Assembly (NCBI RefSeq): GCF_002374835.1
Contig: NZ_NWVD01000001.1
Coordinates: 806,001-870,000 of the forward strand
Direction of reading: 5' to 3'
DNA: 64,000 nucleotides
DNA from: Sphingomonas ginsenosidimutans
Lineage (GTDB): Bacteria; Pseudomonadota; Alphaproteobacteria; Sphingomonadales; Sphingomonadaceae
How positions within the stretch are numbered: position 1 is the first letter of the stretch; the number at the start of each line of letters is the position of its first letter. Positions 43,170-51,873 of this stretch are shown here, piece by piece. The notes beneath the pieces were generated by a model, which saw nothing but the letters and a program-made list of their open reading frames with translations, had not been told where the DNA came from and did not search any database. Both the position numbers and the translations under genes were made by a program.

Positions 43170-43981
43170 TGCCCGCCTCCATGCGCCCAGGGGAACAGCC
43201 GCCGGCTGAGGAAGACGAACGCCGCGTCCATCGTGATCGCCAGCAGCGCGATCCACGCGACGTAGGGAATGATGACGTCCATCGCCAAGTAACGGCGCAC
43301 CAGGAAGATGCGGTAGCCCAGCCCGATATCCGAGGCGATCGCCTCTGCCGAGATCAGGAACACCCATGCCGGGCCGAGCGCGAGGCGCATTGCCTGCAAC
43401 AGCCGCGGCATCGCCTGCGGTAGCGCGACGCGGATCATGATCTGCCAGCTCGACGCGCCCAGTGTCTGCGCCTTGATGATCTGTTCGCGCGGCAAAGCGG
43501 CGACGTGCGCCGCGATATCGCGGACCATCACCGGCGCGATGCCGATCACGATCAGCGCCACCTTCGCGGTTTCCCCCAGCCCCAGCGCGATGAACAGCAT
43601 CGGCAGCAGCGCGATCGGCGGGATCACCGCGATGCCGGTCACCAGCGGGCCGAAGGTCGCGCGCACCGGCGGCAGCACCCCCAGCACCAGCCCGACCAGC
43701 AACGCCGCGACGGTGGCGATGCCGAGGCCCAGCCCCAGTCGCTGCAGGCTGGCGAGCGTGTCGCCCCAGAACAGCAACTGCCCCGACAGCGGATCCGGCT
43801 GCGTCACCAGCGCGGTCATCGCGCGGACCATCGCATCGGGCAACGGCAGGATCTTGTCGGTGGGGTCCGCCGCGTGGCGCCGTACCGCGGCGATCAGATA
43901 GACCAGCGCCAGCAGCGCGACCGGCACCGACCCCAGCACGATCCGGTCGTTGCGGCGCATCTGCCGGTTCACCCAGCGCAT
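43166..43981 (-). CDS. ABC transporter permease (guanidine/urea-associated importer)
   Basis: A 271-residue inner-membrane permease with about six helices. The EAA loop is IIKAQTLGASSWQIMIRVALPQAM (about 165-188), of the SsuC/TauC type. The ATG at 43981 follows GGAAAGG; upstream extension to 44068 is polar and unlikely. It lies 46 bases after the binding-protein gene and overlaps the ATPase gene. Confidence 0.9.
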   Translation of the reverse strand: MRWVNRQMRRNDRIVLGSVPVALLALVYLIAAVRRHAADPTDKILPLPDAMVRAMTALVTQPDPLSGQLLFWGDTLASLQRLGLGLGIATVAALLVGLVLGVLPPVRATFGPLVTGIAVIPPIALLPMLFIALGLGETAKVALIVIGIAPVMVRDIAAHVAALPREQIIKAQTLGASSWQIMIRVALPQAMPRLLQAMRLALGPAWVFLISAEAIASDIGLGYRIFLVRRYLAMDVIIPYVAWIALLAITMDAAFVFLSRRLFPWAHGGGH

Positions 43982-44027
43982 CGCGGTCGCCTTTCCGTCG
44001 TCGCGGCAAAGGGGGCGGGGGCGGGCG

Positions 44028-45110
44028 TCACAGCTTCCCGTCGGCGGCCAACGCCATGTAGCGGTCATCGAAGCGCAGCGTCACATGCTGCGCATCGCCC
44101 AGTGTACGCTTGCCCGGAAAGGCGATGCCGACCGCGTCGGCGCTCGCCGCGCCCTTGAACAGTCCGCGCTGGAAGCTGAAGTCGCGGACCCGCGTCATCG
44201 TCGTCACCAGCGCCGGCGCGGTGGTCGCGGCGACCGCGGCCTTGGGCGTATCGTACAGGTGGGTGGTGGCCAGCTGGCGTTCGAACGTGGCGGTGTCCGT
44301 GCCCGCCAGCTTCGCCATCGCCGCGCGTGCGGCCTGCCCCTGCGCGTCGGGGCGCTTCAGCAGCGCGACGGTTTCGTACCAGATGCCCGCCAGCGCCTTG
44401 CCCAGGTCGGGATTGGCGTTCAGCGTCTTGGTGTCGACGACCAGCAGGTCGAGAATCTCGCCGGGAATATCGGCGGAGCTGAACACCTGATGCGTGTTCG
44501 GCTGCGCCTTCATTACCGACAGCTGCGGGTTCCAGGCGACTGCCGCGGTCACGTCCGGGCTGCCGAACGCGCCGACGATATCGGCGTCGGAGGTGTTGAC
44601 CGTGCGCACGTCGCTGGGCTTCATCCCGACGGTGTCGAGCGCGCGCGCCAGCAGGTAATGCGACACCGACAGTTCGACCAGATAGACCTGCCGGCCCTTG
44701 ATCGCCGCCAGCTTGTCCGCGCCCTTCAGCAGGACGCCGTCGTTGCCGTCCGAATAGTCGCCGACGATGATCGCGCTGGTATCCTTGCCCCCCGCGGCTG
44801 GAATGGTGAGCGCGTCCATGTTGGTGACGGCCACGCCGTCAAACTTGCCCGCATTGTACTGGTTGACCGATTCGACATAGTCGTTGACCTGCACGACATC
44901 GATCTTGATGCCGTATTTGTCGGCCCATTTCTTCACGATGCCGGCCTGCTGCGCATAGGGCCATGGCATCCAGCCGGCATAGATCGACCAGCCGATTGTG
45001 AAATCGTGGCGCTTGGCCGGCGGCGTGTTCGAACCGGACGAACAGGATGCCAGGAACAACGCCGTCGCCAATGCCGCGACATGGCCCGCCTTGCGGATCA
45101 TCTTCGACAT
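44028..45110 (-). CDS. ABC transporter substrate-binding lipoprotein (guanidine/urea-associated)
   Basis: A 360-residue binding protein with a lipoprotein signal peptide; lipobox LASC, lipidated C23. The mature part is of the NMT1/SsuA type: FTIGWSIYAGWMPWPYAQQAGIVKKW near 37-62, VAVTNMDALTIP near 93-104, and AVAWNPQLSVM. Such proteins are common beside carboxylase/DUF1989 clusters, where a guanidine- or urea-like ligand is expected. It is the first gene of the importer operon; two 28-bp operators lie in its upstream region. Confidence 0.88.
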   Translation of the reverse strand: MSKMIRKAGHVAALATALFLASCSSGSNTPPAKRHDFTIGWSIYAGWMPWPYAQQAGIVKKWADKYGIKIDVVQVNDYVESVNQYNAGKFDGVAVTNMDALTIPAAGGKDTSAIIVGDYSDGNDGVLLKGADKLAAIKGRQVYLVELSVSHYLLARALDTVGMKPSDVRTVNTSDADIVGAFGSPDVTAAVAWNPQLSVMKAQPNTHQVFSSADIPGEILDLLVVDTKTLNANPDLGKALAGIWYETVALLKRPDAQGQAARAAMAKLAGTDTATFERQLATTHLYDTPKAAVAATTAPALVTTMTRVRDFSFQRGLFKGAASADAVGIAFPGKRTLGDAQHVTLRFDDRYMALAADGKL

Positions 45111-45170
45111 GATTCGATCCCCTTTCGCAATGCAGCATCGCGCCGATCGGCAAGGCTGTCCACAGGAAAA

Positions 45171-45198
45171 TTATTACCGCGTGGCGAAAGGGTAATAA
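45171..45198. promoter_or_regulatory. Operator TTATTAC-N14-GTAATAA before the ABC importer
   Basis: Perfectly inverted arms, extendable to TTATTACC-N12-GGTAATAA, 61 bases upstream of the binding-protein start. Same 28-bp geometry as the site in front of the NikR-like gene. Confidence 0.8.
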
Positions 45199-45303
45199 CG
45201 GCGACGGCGACTACGCGCGTGCATGGAAGAGGAGGGCGGCGGCCCCGAGCGACCGGCCGGTCGGTGGCCGCGTATTACTTTTTCCCGCTGACATGCCGAT
45301 GAA

Positions 45304-45331
45304 ATATTACGCTTGACCACATCGGTAATAT
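45304..45331. promoter_or_regulatory. Operator ATATTAC-N14-GTAATAT before the TonB receptor
   Basis: Perfectly inverted 7-base arms with the same 14-base gap as the two other sites. It lies about 300 bases before the TonB-receptor start, in the divergent region shared with the importer operon, and probably controls the rightward promoter. Confidence 0.75.
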
Positions 45332-45383
45332 CCATACCGTGTGGTCATCGGCATCGCGACCATGGTGCCGGGAATGACAGGAC

Positions 45384-45403
45384 AACCGGCGCGTTCGCCG
45401 GTT
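45384..45403 (+). promoter_or_regulatory. Leader hairpin AACCGGCG-CGTT-CGCCGGTT
   Basis: A perfect 8-bp stem with a 4-base loop, about 50 bases after the operator and 230 bases before the TonB-receptor start. If transcription starts near the operator, it would be in a long 5' leader. No T-run follows, so it is not a simple terminator. Function unknown. Confidence 0.4.
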
Positions 45404-45632
45404 TCGACATGGATTGCTCGGCGCGCGATCGCATCGGTCCGATCGGGATCGGTCACCCGCCCGGCGATCATGTCGAACCCGCCGAAGGCGCGCGCAACGA
45501 CCGACAAGGATCGCGACGCAGCGACGTCAGCGACGACCAGGCGACGGTGACAACGCCGCGCCGCAGGGAACGGGAAGGCGCCGGCCCTTATCGGCGTCCG
45601 ATCAGGAGGGCGATGCCGGCTGACACGGGCTG

Positions 45633-48056
45633 ATGAGCAAGGGGGTCATCGTGGCTGTAACATCGTTTCGAAACACATTGCTGGGCGCGACCATCCTGTT
45701 CGGGCTGGGCGCCGTCCCCGCCTTCGCGCAGACCGCGCCATCCGATAGCGCGGCCGAGAGCAGCGGCGACGAGATCATCGTGACGGCGACGCGGCGACAG
45801 ACGACGCTGCAGGATGCGCCGATCAACATCAGCGCGATCAGCCCGGAAACGCTGTCGCGCCAGCGCATCGACGACGTGCGCGGGTTGGCGGCGTTCACGC
45901 CGGGGCTGACGATCACCGATACCGGCCCGGCGTCGACCGGCAACGTCATCCTGCGCGGCATTTCGTCGGCCGATACGTCGGGCGGCGCGAATGCGCAGAG
46001 CGCGCTGGGCGTATACCTGGGCGAGGTGCCGCTTTACCTCGACTTCAAGCTGATCGACCTGGCGCGCGTCGAGGTGCTGCAGGGGCCGCAGGGCACGCTG
46101 TACGGGCTGGGCACGCTGTCCGGCGCGATCCGCTACATGCCCAACCGGCCGAACACCGATCGTATCTCGCTGGAATATCACGGTCGCTATTTCGGGGTTG
46201 CGCACGGCAGCAGCCCGGGCGTGAACGGCGATGCGACCTTCAACCTGCCGATCGTGGCGGATCACATCGCGTTCCGCACCGCCACCGGCTATTACGACAA
46301 TCCCGGCTTCATCGACTATCCATACCTGCTCCAGCAGCCGGGGGTGTCGAATCCGCAGCCGGTGCGCGGCGCCACCGCGGCGCAGGGGTCGTTCGGGACG
46401 CCGGCTGATTATGCCGCGAACTTCTACCGCCGCAAGGATCTGAACTACGAGCGGACCTTCACCACGCGCAACCAGCTGCTGTTGCAGGCCAGCCCGCACG
46501 CGAAGCTGTTCCTGACCTATGCGCACCAGACCACCGACACGGGCGGGCAGCAGTCGAACGGCGCGGGCGTGCTGGGCACCGGCCGCTACGAGGCGCCCTG
46601 GCGCTACGCCGAGCCGCGCAGCCGCAAGGCGGACTTGTACGCCGCGGAGTTGAACCTGGGACTGGGCGGCATCGCCGATCTGGTCGCCACCGCCGCGCTG
46701 ACCAACCAGCGCAATCGCGCCCAGTCGGACAATACCGACCTGCTGCTCGACCTCGATTACGGCTACGAAGCGTTCCCGGCCTTTTCCTCGTACAACACCA
46801 ACGAGACGATCTATCGCCAGTTCAACGGCGAGGTCCGGCTGGTTTCCACGCATGGCGGGCCGTTCAGCTGGGTGATCGGCGGCTTCTACAACAACCAGCG
46901 CCAGCGGTCGCAATATCGCGAGTACGTACCCGGCTATCCCGAGTTCGCGGGCATCTATCGCCCTGACAACTTGGAATATATGTCGTTCATCAACACCCGT
47001 ACCAAGGAAAAGGCGGTGTACGGCGAGGGGACGCTGCACATTACCGACGCATGGCAGGTGACCGGCGGTTTGCGATACTACAAGTACGACGCCTTCGCGC
47101 AGGGCGGCACCGACACGCCGCTGTTCAGCAAGAACACGCCCTATCCGCTGGTCGTCTTCGCGCCCAGCCGGATCAAATCGGGCGATACCGCCGCCGACGG
47201 GTTCGTGTGGAAGGCGAACACATCGTACAAGTTCAGCGATACGCTGCTGGCCTATGCGACGTACAGCACCGGCTATCGCCCTGGTAACGTCAACCGCGTC
47301 GCACCCTGTATCCTACCGCTGCCGCCCGGCCAGAACGTCTGCGCGCTGCCCAACGAGCTGTCCTATCAGCCCGACAAGACGCGCAATGCCGAAATCGGCG
47401 TGCGCAGCGCGCTGTTCGACAAGCGGTTGCAGCTGACCGCGTCGATCTATCGCATCGACTGGAAGGGGATCCAGGTTCCCAGCCAGACGGTCAACGGTGC
47501 GGTCGGCATCATCGTCAACGGCAGCGAGGCGCGGTCGCAGGGCTTCGACGTGTCGGCAGTGCTGCGCGTCACGCCGCGGCTGACGCTGCAAGGCACCTAC
47601 GCTTATGTCGATGCCAAGCTGACGAAGGATGCGCCAGGCATCCTGGTCAGCCAGGGTCAGACGTTCGGCGCCTTTGCGGGGGATCGCTTGCCCGGTTCGG
47701 CGAAGCATACCGCCAGCGGTCAGGCGACCTATACCCAGCCGCTGGACAATGGCGCGGACATCGAGGCAACCTGGGCCACGGCGTATATCGGCGACATCTA
47801 TTCGCGCACCGGCCTGCGCGCCAACGGCGAGGCGATCCCCGGCTATGTCACGCATCGCGCGTCGATCACCTATCGCACCGATCGCTTCGACATCGGCGTG
47901 TTCGGCGACAATTTGTTCGACAAATATGCGGTCACGTCGGTGTCGAACGATCGCAGTTCGTTCAATCAGGTGCGCACGGGCGTGATCGAACGCTATTATT
48001 CGTACAACGTCCTGACCCCGCGGCGCCTGGGCGTCGACTTCCGCGTCCGCTATTGA
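45633..48056 (+). CDS. TonB-dependent receptor divergent from the nitrogen importer
   Basis: An 807-residue outer-membrane receptor. A signal peptide (to AFA-Q, about residue 32) is followed by the TonB box DEIIVTA (46-52), a plug domain (about 60-175, with VEVLQGPQGTLYGLGTLSGAIRY) and a 22-strand barrel ending in DFRVRY. It belongs to the large sphingomonad receptor class. It shares an operator design with the ABC importer and the NikR-like gene, so it probably brings the same nitrogen compound, or a complex of it, across the outer membrane. ATG at 45633 or GTG at 45651 (with AAGGGG upstream) may be the start. Confidence 0.93.
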   Translation: MSKGVIVAVTSFRNTLLGATILFGLGAVPAFAQTAPSDSAAESSGDEIIVTATRRQTTLQDAPINISAISPETLSRQRIDDVRGLAAFTPGLTITDTGPASTGNVILRGISSADTSGGANAQSALGVYLGEVPLYLDFKLIDLARVEVLQGPQGTLYGLGTLSGAIRYMPNRPNTDRISLEYHGRYFGVAHGSSPGVNGDATFNLPIVADHIAFRTATGYYDNPGFIDYPYLLQQPGVSNPQPVRGATAAQGSFGTPADYAANFYRRKDLNYERTFTTRNQLLLQASPHAKLFLTYAHQTTDTGGQQSNGAGVLGTGRYEAPWRYAEPRSRKADLYAAELNLGLGGIADLVATAALTNQRNRAQSDNTDLLLDLDYGYEAFPAFSSYNTNETIYRQFNGEVRLVSTHGGPFSWVIGGFYNNQRQRSQYREYVPGYPEFAGIYRPDNLEYMSFINTRTKEKAVYGEGTLHITDAWQVTGGLRYYKYDAFAQGGTDTPLFSKNTPYPLVVFAPSRIKSGDTAADGFVWKANTSYKFSDTLLAYATYSTGYRPGNVNRVAPCILPLPPGQNVCALPNELSYQPDKTRNAEIGVRSALFDKRLQLTASIYRIDWKGIQVPSQTVNGAVGIIVNGSEARSQGFDVSAVLRVTPRLTLQGTYAYVDAKLTKDAPGILVSQGQTFGAFAGDRLPGSAKHTASGQATYTQPLDNGADIEATWATAYIGDIYSRTGLRANGEAIPGYVTHRASITYRTDRFDIGVFGDNLFDKYAVTSVSNDRSSFNQVRTGVIERYYSYNVLTPRRLGVDFRVRY

Positions 48057-48140
48057 TCGTGTGATGGGCGGGGCGTCGCGCGGCGCCCCGCCCCGGGGCG
48101 GCAGACGCGCCGACCGTATCTTTTTGACGGCAGCCGCGAC

Positions 48141-48632
48141 ATGGTGGCGCCAATGAGCCGCCGCCGTCGCCTTCCTTCGCCGTTGCGCGCCGATCCACCC
48201 GGTCGCGGTAGCGACGGTTCGCAGCGGCCCGACTCCGGCGAAAAGCGGCCCGGCGTGGGGGGGCGGGCGGCCCGCCTCGGCTGGCTGGCGATGGGCTGGA
48301 TCTGTGTCGCGCTCGGGATCATCGGCGCGCTGTTGCCGCTGATGCCGACCACCATCTTCCTCATCCTGGCGGCAGGCTGTTTCGCCCGTTCGTCGCCGCG
48401 GCTGGAAGCGTGGCTGCTCGACCATCCGCGCGTCGGCCCGACGCTGCGCGCGTGGCGGCGCGACGGCGCGATCGGCCGCCGTGGCAAGACGCTGGCGTGC
48501 GGCGGGATCGCCGCCGGTTACAGCATTTTCCTGTGGACCGCGCGACCGGGCCTGCCGCTGGCGATGCTGGTCGGGGCGACGATGGCGGGGTGCGCGCTCT
48601 ATATCCTGACGCGCCCGACCGCGCCGGTGTGA
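48141..48632 (+). CDS. YbaN-like (DUF454) inner-membrane protein
   Basis: A 163-residue protein. An N-terminal basic tail of about 45 residues precedes a DUF454 domain with two hydrophobic pairs: LGWLAMGWICVALGIIGALLPLMPTTIFLILAAGCFARSSPRLEAWL is the typical family opening (given here in part from residue 46), then a second hairpin near the C-terminus. Function is unknown. ATG at 48141 or 48153 may be the start. Confidence 0.82.
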   Translation: MVAPMSRRRRLPSPLRADPPGRGSDGSQRPDSGEKRPGVGGRAARLGWLAMGWICVALGIIGALLPLMPTTIFLILAAGCFARSSPRLEAWLLDHPRVGPTLRAWRRDGAIGRRGKTLACGGIAAGYSIFLWTARPGLPLAMLVGATMAGCALYILTRPTAPV

Positions 48633-48645
48633 GGACGACCTTCAT

Positions 48646-48693
48646 CGCCGGGTTTCTTGTCCCGGCGTATCCTGCGGGAGGCGCGGCGCCTCC
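48646..48693. terminator. Two hairpins between convergent genes
   Basis: CGCCGGG-N8-CCCGGCG (48646-48667) and GGAGGC-N5-GCCTCC (48677-48693) lie between the YbaN-like gene and the convergent acyl-CoA operon. Neither has a long T-run, but the position suits a bidirectional terminator. Confidence 0.4.
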
Positions 48694-48703
48694 TACGGGG
48701 CGA

Positions 48704-48868
48704 TCAGGCCCGGCGGACGTCGGGTCGGCAGCGGGTCAGGAAAGCGGCGACGCCTTCGTGCGCTTTTTCGTGTAAGCCCGCCGCGGCGATCGGTGCGGCT
48801 TTCCGATACAGGTGATCGCACGACGACGACCGCGCGCCGTCCAGCAGCAGGATCGCGCTCACCGGCAT
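48704..48868 (-). pseudogene. Enoyl-CoA hydratase remnant (internal deletion)
   Basis: A 54-residue frame. Its start ([13 protein letters not shown]) looks like the first strand of an enoyl-CoA hydratase and its end (GLHEKAHEGVAAFLTRCRPDVR) like the C-terminal helix of that family, but the roughly 200 residues between, including the oxyanion-hole and catalytic glutamate regions, are missing. The reading frame is kept across the join. It follows acyl-CoA dehydrogenase, SDR and APH-like genes, where a hydratase belongs. An in-frame deletion within a former gene is the simplest reading; a small functional protein is less likely. Confidence 0.6.
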
Positions 48869-49926
48869 GCTTCCATCGCCTCGCGCGCCAGCCGGGCGAG
48901 GCGCGGGAAGCTTTCGGCACGTTCGCGCGCATGCGCCGACGCCGCGGTGCCGCGGATCACGCGTCCCTTGATGCCGTGGAAGATCGCCGCGAGGCGGAAG
49001 AAGTTGAAGGCGACGTAATAATCGTAATCGGCGATGCCGTCGCGTCCGGTCCGCGCGCAATACGCCGCGACATAGTCCTGCTCCGGCGGAATGCCGAGCG
49101 CCGCGAGATCGGCACCCGCCAGCCCGGCAACGATATCGGGCGGCATCCGGTACATCATCGCGTGATAGGCGAAATCGGCCAGTGGATGGCCGAGCGTCGA
49201 CAGCTCCCAGTCGAGCACCGCCAGAACGCGTGGCTCGCTCGGGTGGAAGATCATGTTGTCGCAGCGGAAATCGCCATGGACGATGCTGGTTTTGTCGCCC
49301 GCCGGGATACGCGTCGGCAACCATTCGACTAGCGCGTCCATGTCCGCGTCGCGACCAGCGTCGGCATCGTCCAGATATTGCTTGGACCACCGGCCGATCT
49401 GGCGTGCGAAATAATTGCCCGGTCGCCCATAATCGCCAAGGCCGATCCGCTCGTGATCGACGCGGTGCAGCGCGGCCAGCGTCGCGTTCATCGCATCGAA
49501 ATAGGCGGCGCGATCGTCGCGCGGCACGTCGGGAAAGGTCGCGTCCCAGAAGACGCGCCCTTCGACCATCGACATGATGTAGAACGACGTGCCGATGACG
49601 CTGTCGTCGTCGCACACGCCATGGATCGGCGCGACCGGGACGGGGGTGTTGCCCAGCGCGGTGAGCACGCGCGCTTCGCGCAGGACGTCGTGCGCGCCCT
49701 TCAGCAATGGCCCGGGCGGCTTGCGACGCAGGACGTAGCGCGCGCCGGGTGTCGACAGGCGATAGGTCGGGTTGGACTGGCCGCCCTTGAACTGCTCGAC
49801 CGTCAGCGGCCCGGCGAAGCCGTCGACGTGCTGGGTCATCCACCGGGCCAGCGCGGCTTCGTCGAACCGATGCGCCTCGCGCACCGGGGTCGTGCCGGCG
49901 TTCGCCGCCTGATCGAGCGCGCTCAT
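48859..49926 (-). CDS. APH-family phosphotransferase of the acyl-CoA dehydrogenase operon (ACAD10/11-like)
   Basis: A 355-residue kinase-fold protein. Motifs: [12 protein letters not shown] (nucleotide loop), YVLRRKPPG (lysine), [15 protein letters not shown] (catalytic D in the HGDxxxxN loop) and [15 protein letters not shown] (metal-binding DWE). Such proteins beside acyl-CoA dehydrogenases are related to ACAD10/ACAD11, whose kinase part phosphorylates 4-hydroxyacyl-CoAs. Antibiotic resistance is unlikely. The start overlaps the SDR stop (ATGA). Confidence 0.9.
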   Translation of the reverse strand: MSALDQAANAGTTPVREAHRFDEAALARWMTQHVDGFAGPLTVEQFKGGQSNPTYRLSTPGARYVLRRKPPGPLLKGAHDVLREARVLTALGNTPVPVAPIHGVCDDDSVIGTSFYIMSMVEGRVFWDATFPDVPRDDRAAYFDAMNATLAALHRVDHERIGLGDYGRPGNYFARQIGRWSKQYLDDADAGRDADMDALVEWLPTRIPAGDKTSIVHGDFRCDNMIFHPSEPRVLAVLDWELSTLGHPLADFAYHAMMYRMPPDIVAGLAGADLAALGIPPEQDYVAAYCARTGRDGIADYDYYVAFNFFRLAAIFHGIKGRVIRGTAASAHARERAESFPRLARLAREAMEACR

Positions 49927-50684
49927 CGCGGCGCCATGCGGATCGCGCCGTCCAGGCGGATCGTCTCGCCGTTCAGCATCGGATTGGTGACGATCGCCTC
50001 CACCAGCCGCGCATATTCGTCCGGCTGGCCGAGCCGCGAAGGGAAGGGCACCTGCGTGCCCAGGCTGTCCTGTGCCTCCTGCGGCAGGCTGGCAAGCATC
50101 GGCGTCCAGAAGATGCCCGGCGCGATCGTCATCACGCGGATGCCGTAGCGCGCCAGCTCGCGCGCGACCGGCAGCGTCATGCCTGCGACGCCTGCCTTTG
50201 ACGCGGCATAGGCGGCCTGGCCGATCTGACCGTCGAACGCGGCGACCGACGCGGTATTGACGATGACGCCGCGTTCCTCGCCGATCGGCTCGGCTTTGTG
50301 GAGCGCTGCCGCGAATTTCGACGCGACGTTGAACGTGCCGATCAGGTTGATCGTGACGATCTTCGCGAAGGCGGCAAGCGATGCCGGGTTGCCGTCGCGG
50401 TCGATCACCTTGGCAGGGGGCGCGATGCCGGCGCAGTTGACGAGGATGCGTGCGGTGCCGTTTGCTGCCGTCGCCGCAGCGATCGCATCCGCTACCGACG
50501 TATCGTCGGTGACGTCGACGCGGACGAAATGCCCGCCGATCTCATCCGCCAGCTGGCGCCCCATATCCTCGTTCAGGTCGAAGATGGCGACCTTCGCCCC
50601 CTGTGCGGCCAGCCGCCGCGCGGTGACGATGCCCAGCCCGGAGGCACCCCCCGTCACGATCGCCGCGACGCCGTCGATGTCCAT
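49923..50684 (-). CDS. Short-chain dehydrogenase, 3-hydroxyacyl-CoA dehydrogenase type (HSD17B10-like)
   Basis: A 253-residue SDR. NAD-binding TGGASGLG (about 11-18), DLNED after beta2 (NAD preference), NCAGIA, and catalytic S in [10 protein letters not shown] with YAASKAG (Y-x-x-x-K). The C-terminal segment [18 protein letters not shown] is typical of type 2 3-hydroxyacyl-CoA dehydrogenases. Together with the adjacent acyl-CoA dehydrogenase it fits beta-oxidation of a branched or unusual acyl chain. ATG at 50684 follows AAGGGA. Confidence 0.9.
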   Translation of the reverse strand: MDIDGVAAIVTGGASGLGIVTARRLAAQGAKVAIFDLNEDMGRQLADEIGGHFVRVDVTDDTSVADAIAAATAANGTARILVNCAGIAPPAKVIDRDGNPASLAAFAKIVTINLIGTFNVASKFAAALHKAEPIGEERGVIVNTASVAAFDGQIGQAAYAASKAGVAGMTLPVARELARYGIRVMTIAPGIFWTPMLASLPQEAQDSLGTQVPFPSRLGQPDEYARLVEAIVTNPMLNGETIRLDGAIRMAPR

Positions 50685-50712
50685 GCCATGATTCCCTTGT
50701 GAGACGTTGACG

Positions 50713-51840
50713 TCAAAGTCCGCGTGCGATGACCATGCGCTGGATGTCGGACGTGCCTTCGTAAATCTGGCAGACGCGGACATCGCGATAGATGCGCGCG
50801 AGGCCGAATTCCTCGAGATAGCCGTAGCCGCCCAGCGTCTGGATCGCGCCGGAGACGATCGTCTCCGCCGCTTCGGAGGCGAACAGCTTGGCCATCGACG
50901 CAGCGGTCAGCGCCGGTTCGCCGGCATCCTTCAGCGATGCGGCGTGCAGCACCAGCTGACGCGACGCTTCCAGCTTCGTCGCCAGGTCGGCGAGGCGGAA
51001 GCCGACCGCCTGATGCTCGATGATCGGCTTGCCGAAGCTCGTGCGGTCATGCGCATAGGCGATCGCGATGTCGAGCGCGGCCTGCGCCATGCCGACCGCC
51101 TGCGCGGCGATGCCGATCCGTCCCGCCTCCAGATTGGCGAGGGCGATCGAGTAGCCGCGCCCCTCCGCGCCCAGCAGCGCGTCGTCGGGCACGACGCAAT
51201 CCTCGAACCGCAGCGCACAGGTGTCGGAGGCGGACTGGCCGAGCTTGTGCTCGACCTTGTCGACGACATAGCCGGGGGTGTCCGTGGGTACGAGGAAGGC
51301 CGACATGCCCTTTCGCCCCGCCGCCGGATCGGTGACCGCGATCACCATCGCCACGCCCGCGATCTTGCCGGACGTGATGAACTGCTTGCCGCCGTTTAAG
51401 CGCCAGCCGCCGTCGACGCGGGTGGCGGTGGTGCGGATCGCGGCCGCATCCGACCCTGCGTCGGTCTCGGTCAGCGCAAAGGCGCCGATCATACGGCCGG
51501 ACGTCAGCTCGGGCAGCCAGCGTGCCTGCTGTGCCGCGGTGCCGTCCTTCAGGATGCCTGACACCATGATCGAATTCTGGATCGACACGATCGTTGACAG
51601 CGCGCCATCCGCGGCGGCCAGCTCGATCAGCGCCAGCGCGTAGGACACATAATCGGCCCCGGCGCCGCCCGCCTGCTCCGGCGCGGTCATCCCCATCAGC
51701 CCCAGCTGCGCCAGGTCCTGGAACAGCTGGGGCGGGTAGCCGCCGTCGGCAGCGAAGCGCGCGCTGTGCGGGCGGATGCGCTCCTGTGCCATGTCGCGCA
51801 CCATGTCGCGCACTGCGACCTGCACCTCGGAAAGAATCAT
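50713..51840 (-). CDS. Acyl-CoA dehydrogenase
   Basis: A 375-residue flavoenzyme: helical N-domain, middle beta domain with FALTETDAGSDAAAI and KQFITSGKIA, and C-terminal helices with the catalytic base E361 in IYEGTSDIQR. It introduces a trans-2 double bond into acyl-CoA. The ATG at 51840 gives normal family length; a frame from 51900 would add 20 residues running over the divergent promoter. First gene of the operon, divergent from a TetR gene. Confidence 0.95.
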   Translation of the reverse strand: MILSEVQVAVRDMVRDMAQERIRPHSARFAADGGYPPQLFQDLAQLGLMGMTAPEQAGGAGADYVSYALALIELAAADGALSTIVSIQNSIMVSGILKDGTAAQQARWLPELTSGRMIGAFALTETDAGSDAAAIRTTATRVDGGWRLNGGKQFITSGKIAGVAMVIAVTDPAAGRKGMSAFLVPTDTPGYVVDKVEHKLGQSASDTCALRFEDCVVPDDALLGAEGRGYSIALANLEAGRIGIAAQAVGMAQAALDIAIAYAHDRTSFGKPIIEHQAVGFRLADLATKLEASRQLVLHAASLKDAGEPALTAASMAKLFASEAAETIVSGAIQTLGGYGYLEEFGLARIYRDVRVCQIYEGTSDIQRMVIARGL

Positions 51841-51859
51841 ATACCCGCCCGCCAATATG

Positions 51860-51873
51860 CTACTGACGGGTAG
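51860..51873. promoter_or_regulatory. Possible TetR operator CTAC-N6-GTAG
   Basis: A short inverted repeat 20 bases from the acyl-CoA dehydrogenase start and 38 from the TetR start, in the 71-base divergent gap. The position suits an operator; the arms are only 4 bases, so the evidence is weak. Confidence 0.3.

Larger units (their letters stand above)
45111..45632. other. 522-base divergent regulatory region of the importer and the TonB receptor
   Basis: It holds two NikR-type operators (45171-45198, 45304-45331), an isolated half-site TATTAC (45273-45278), a 12-bp palindrome GACCGGCCGGTC (45251-45262) and a stable hairpin in the TonB-receptor leader (45384-45403). No convincing gene is present. 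A guanidine-I (ykkC) riboswitch was looked for on both strands and is not seen. Confidence 0.7.

Noticed and set aside
42408..43981. Apparent fusion of permease-region sequence with the ABC ATPase in one continuous frame
   Set aside because: The upstream part of the frame is an out-of-frame reading of the permease gene; the ATPase core starts at the TTG at 43169.
45111..45632. Possible guanidine-I (ykkC) riboswitch upstream of the importer or TonB receptor
   Set aside because: The conserved CUAGGGUUCC and GGUCCGAGAG-type segments are absent on both strands; only a partial GGTCCGAT occurs near 45436.
48859..49926. Aminoglycoside resistance phosphotransferase
   Set aside because: The APH fold is real, but the operon context with acyl-CoA dehydrogenase and SDR genes fits the ACAD10/11-like kinases instead.
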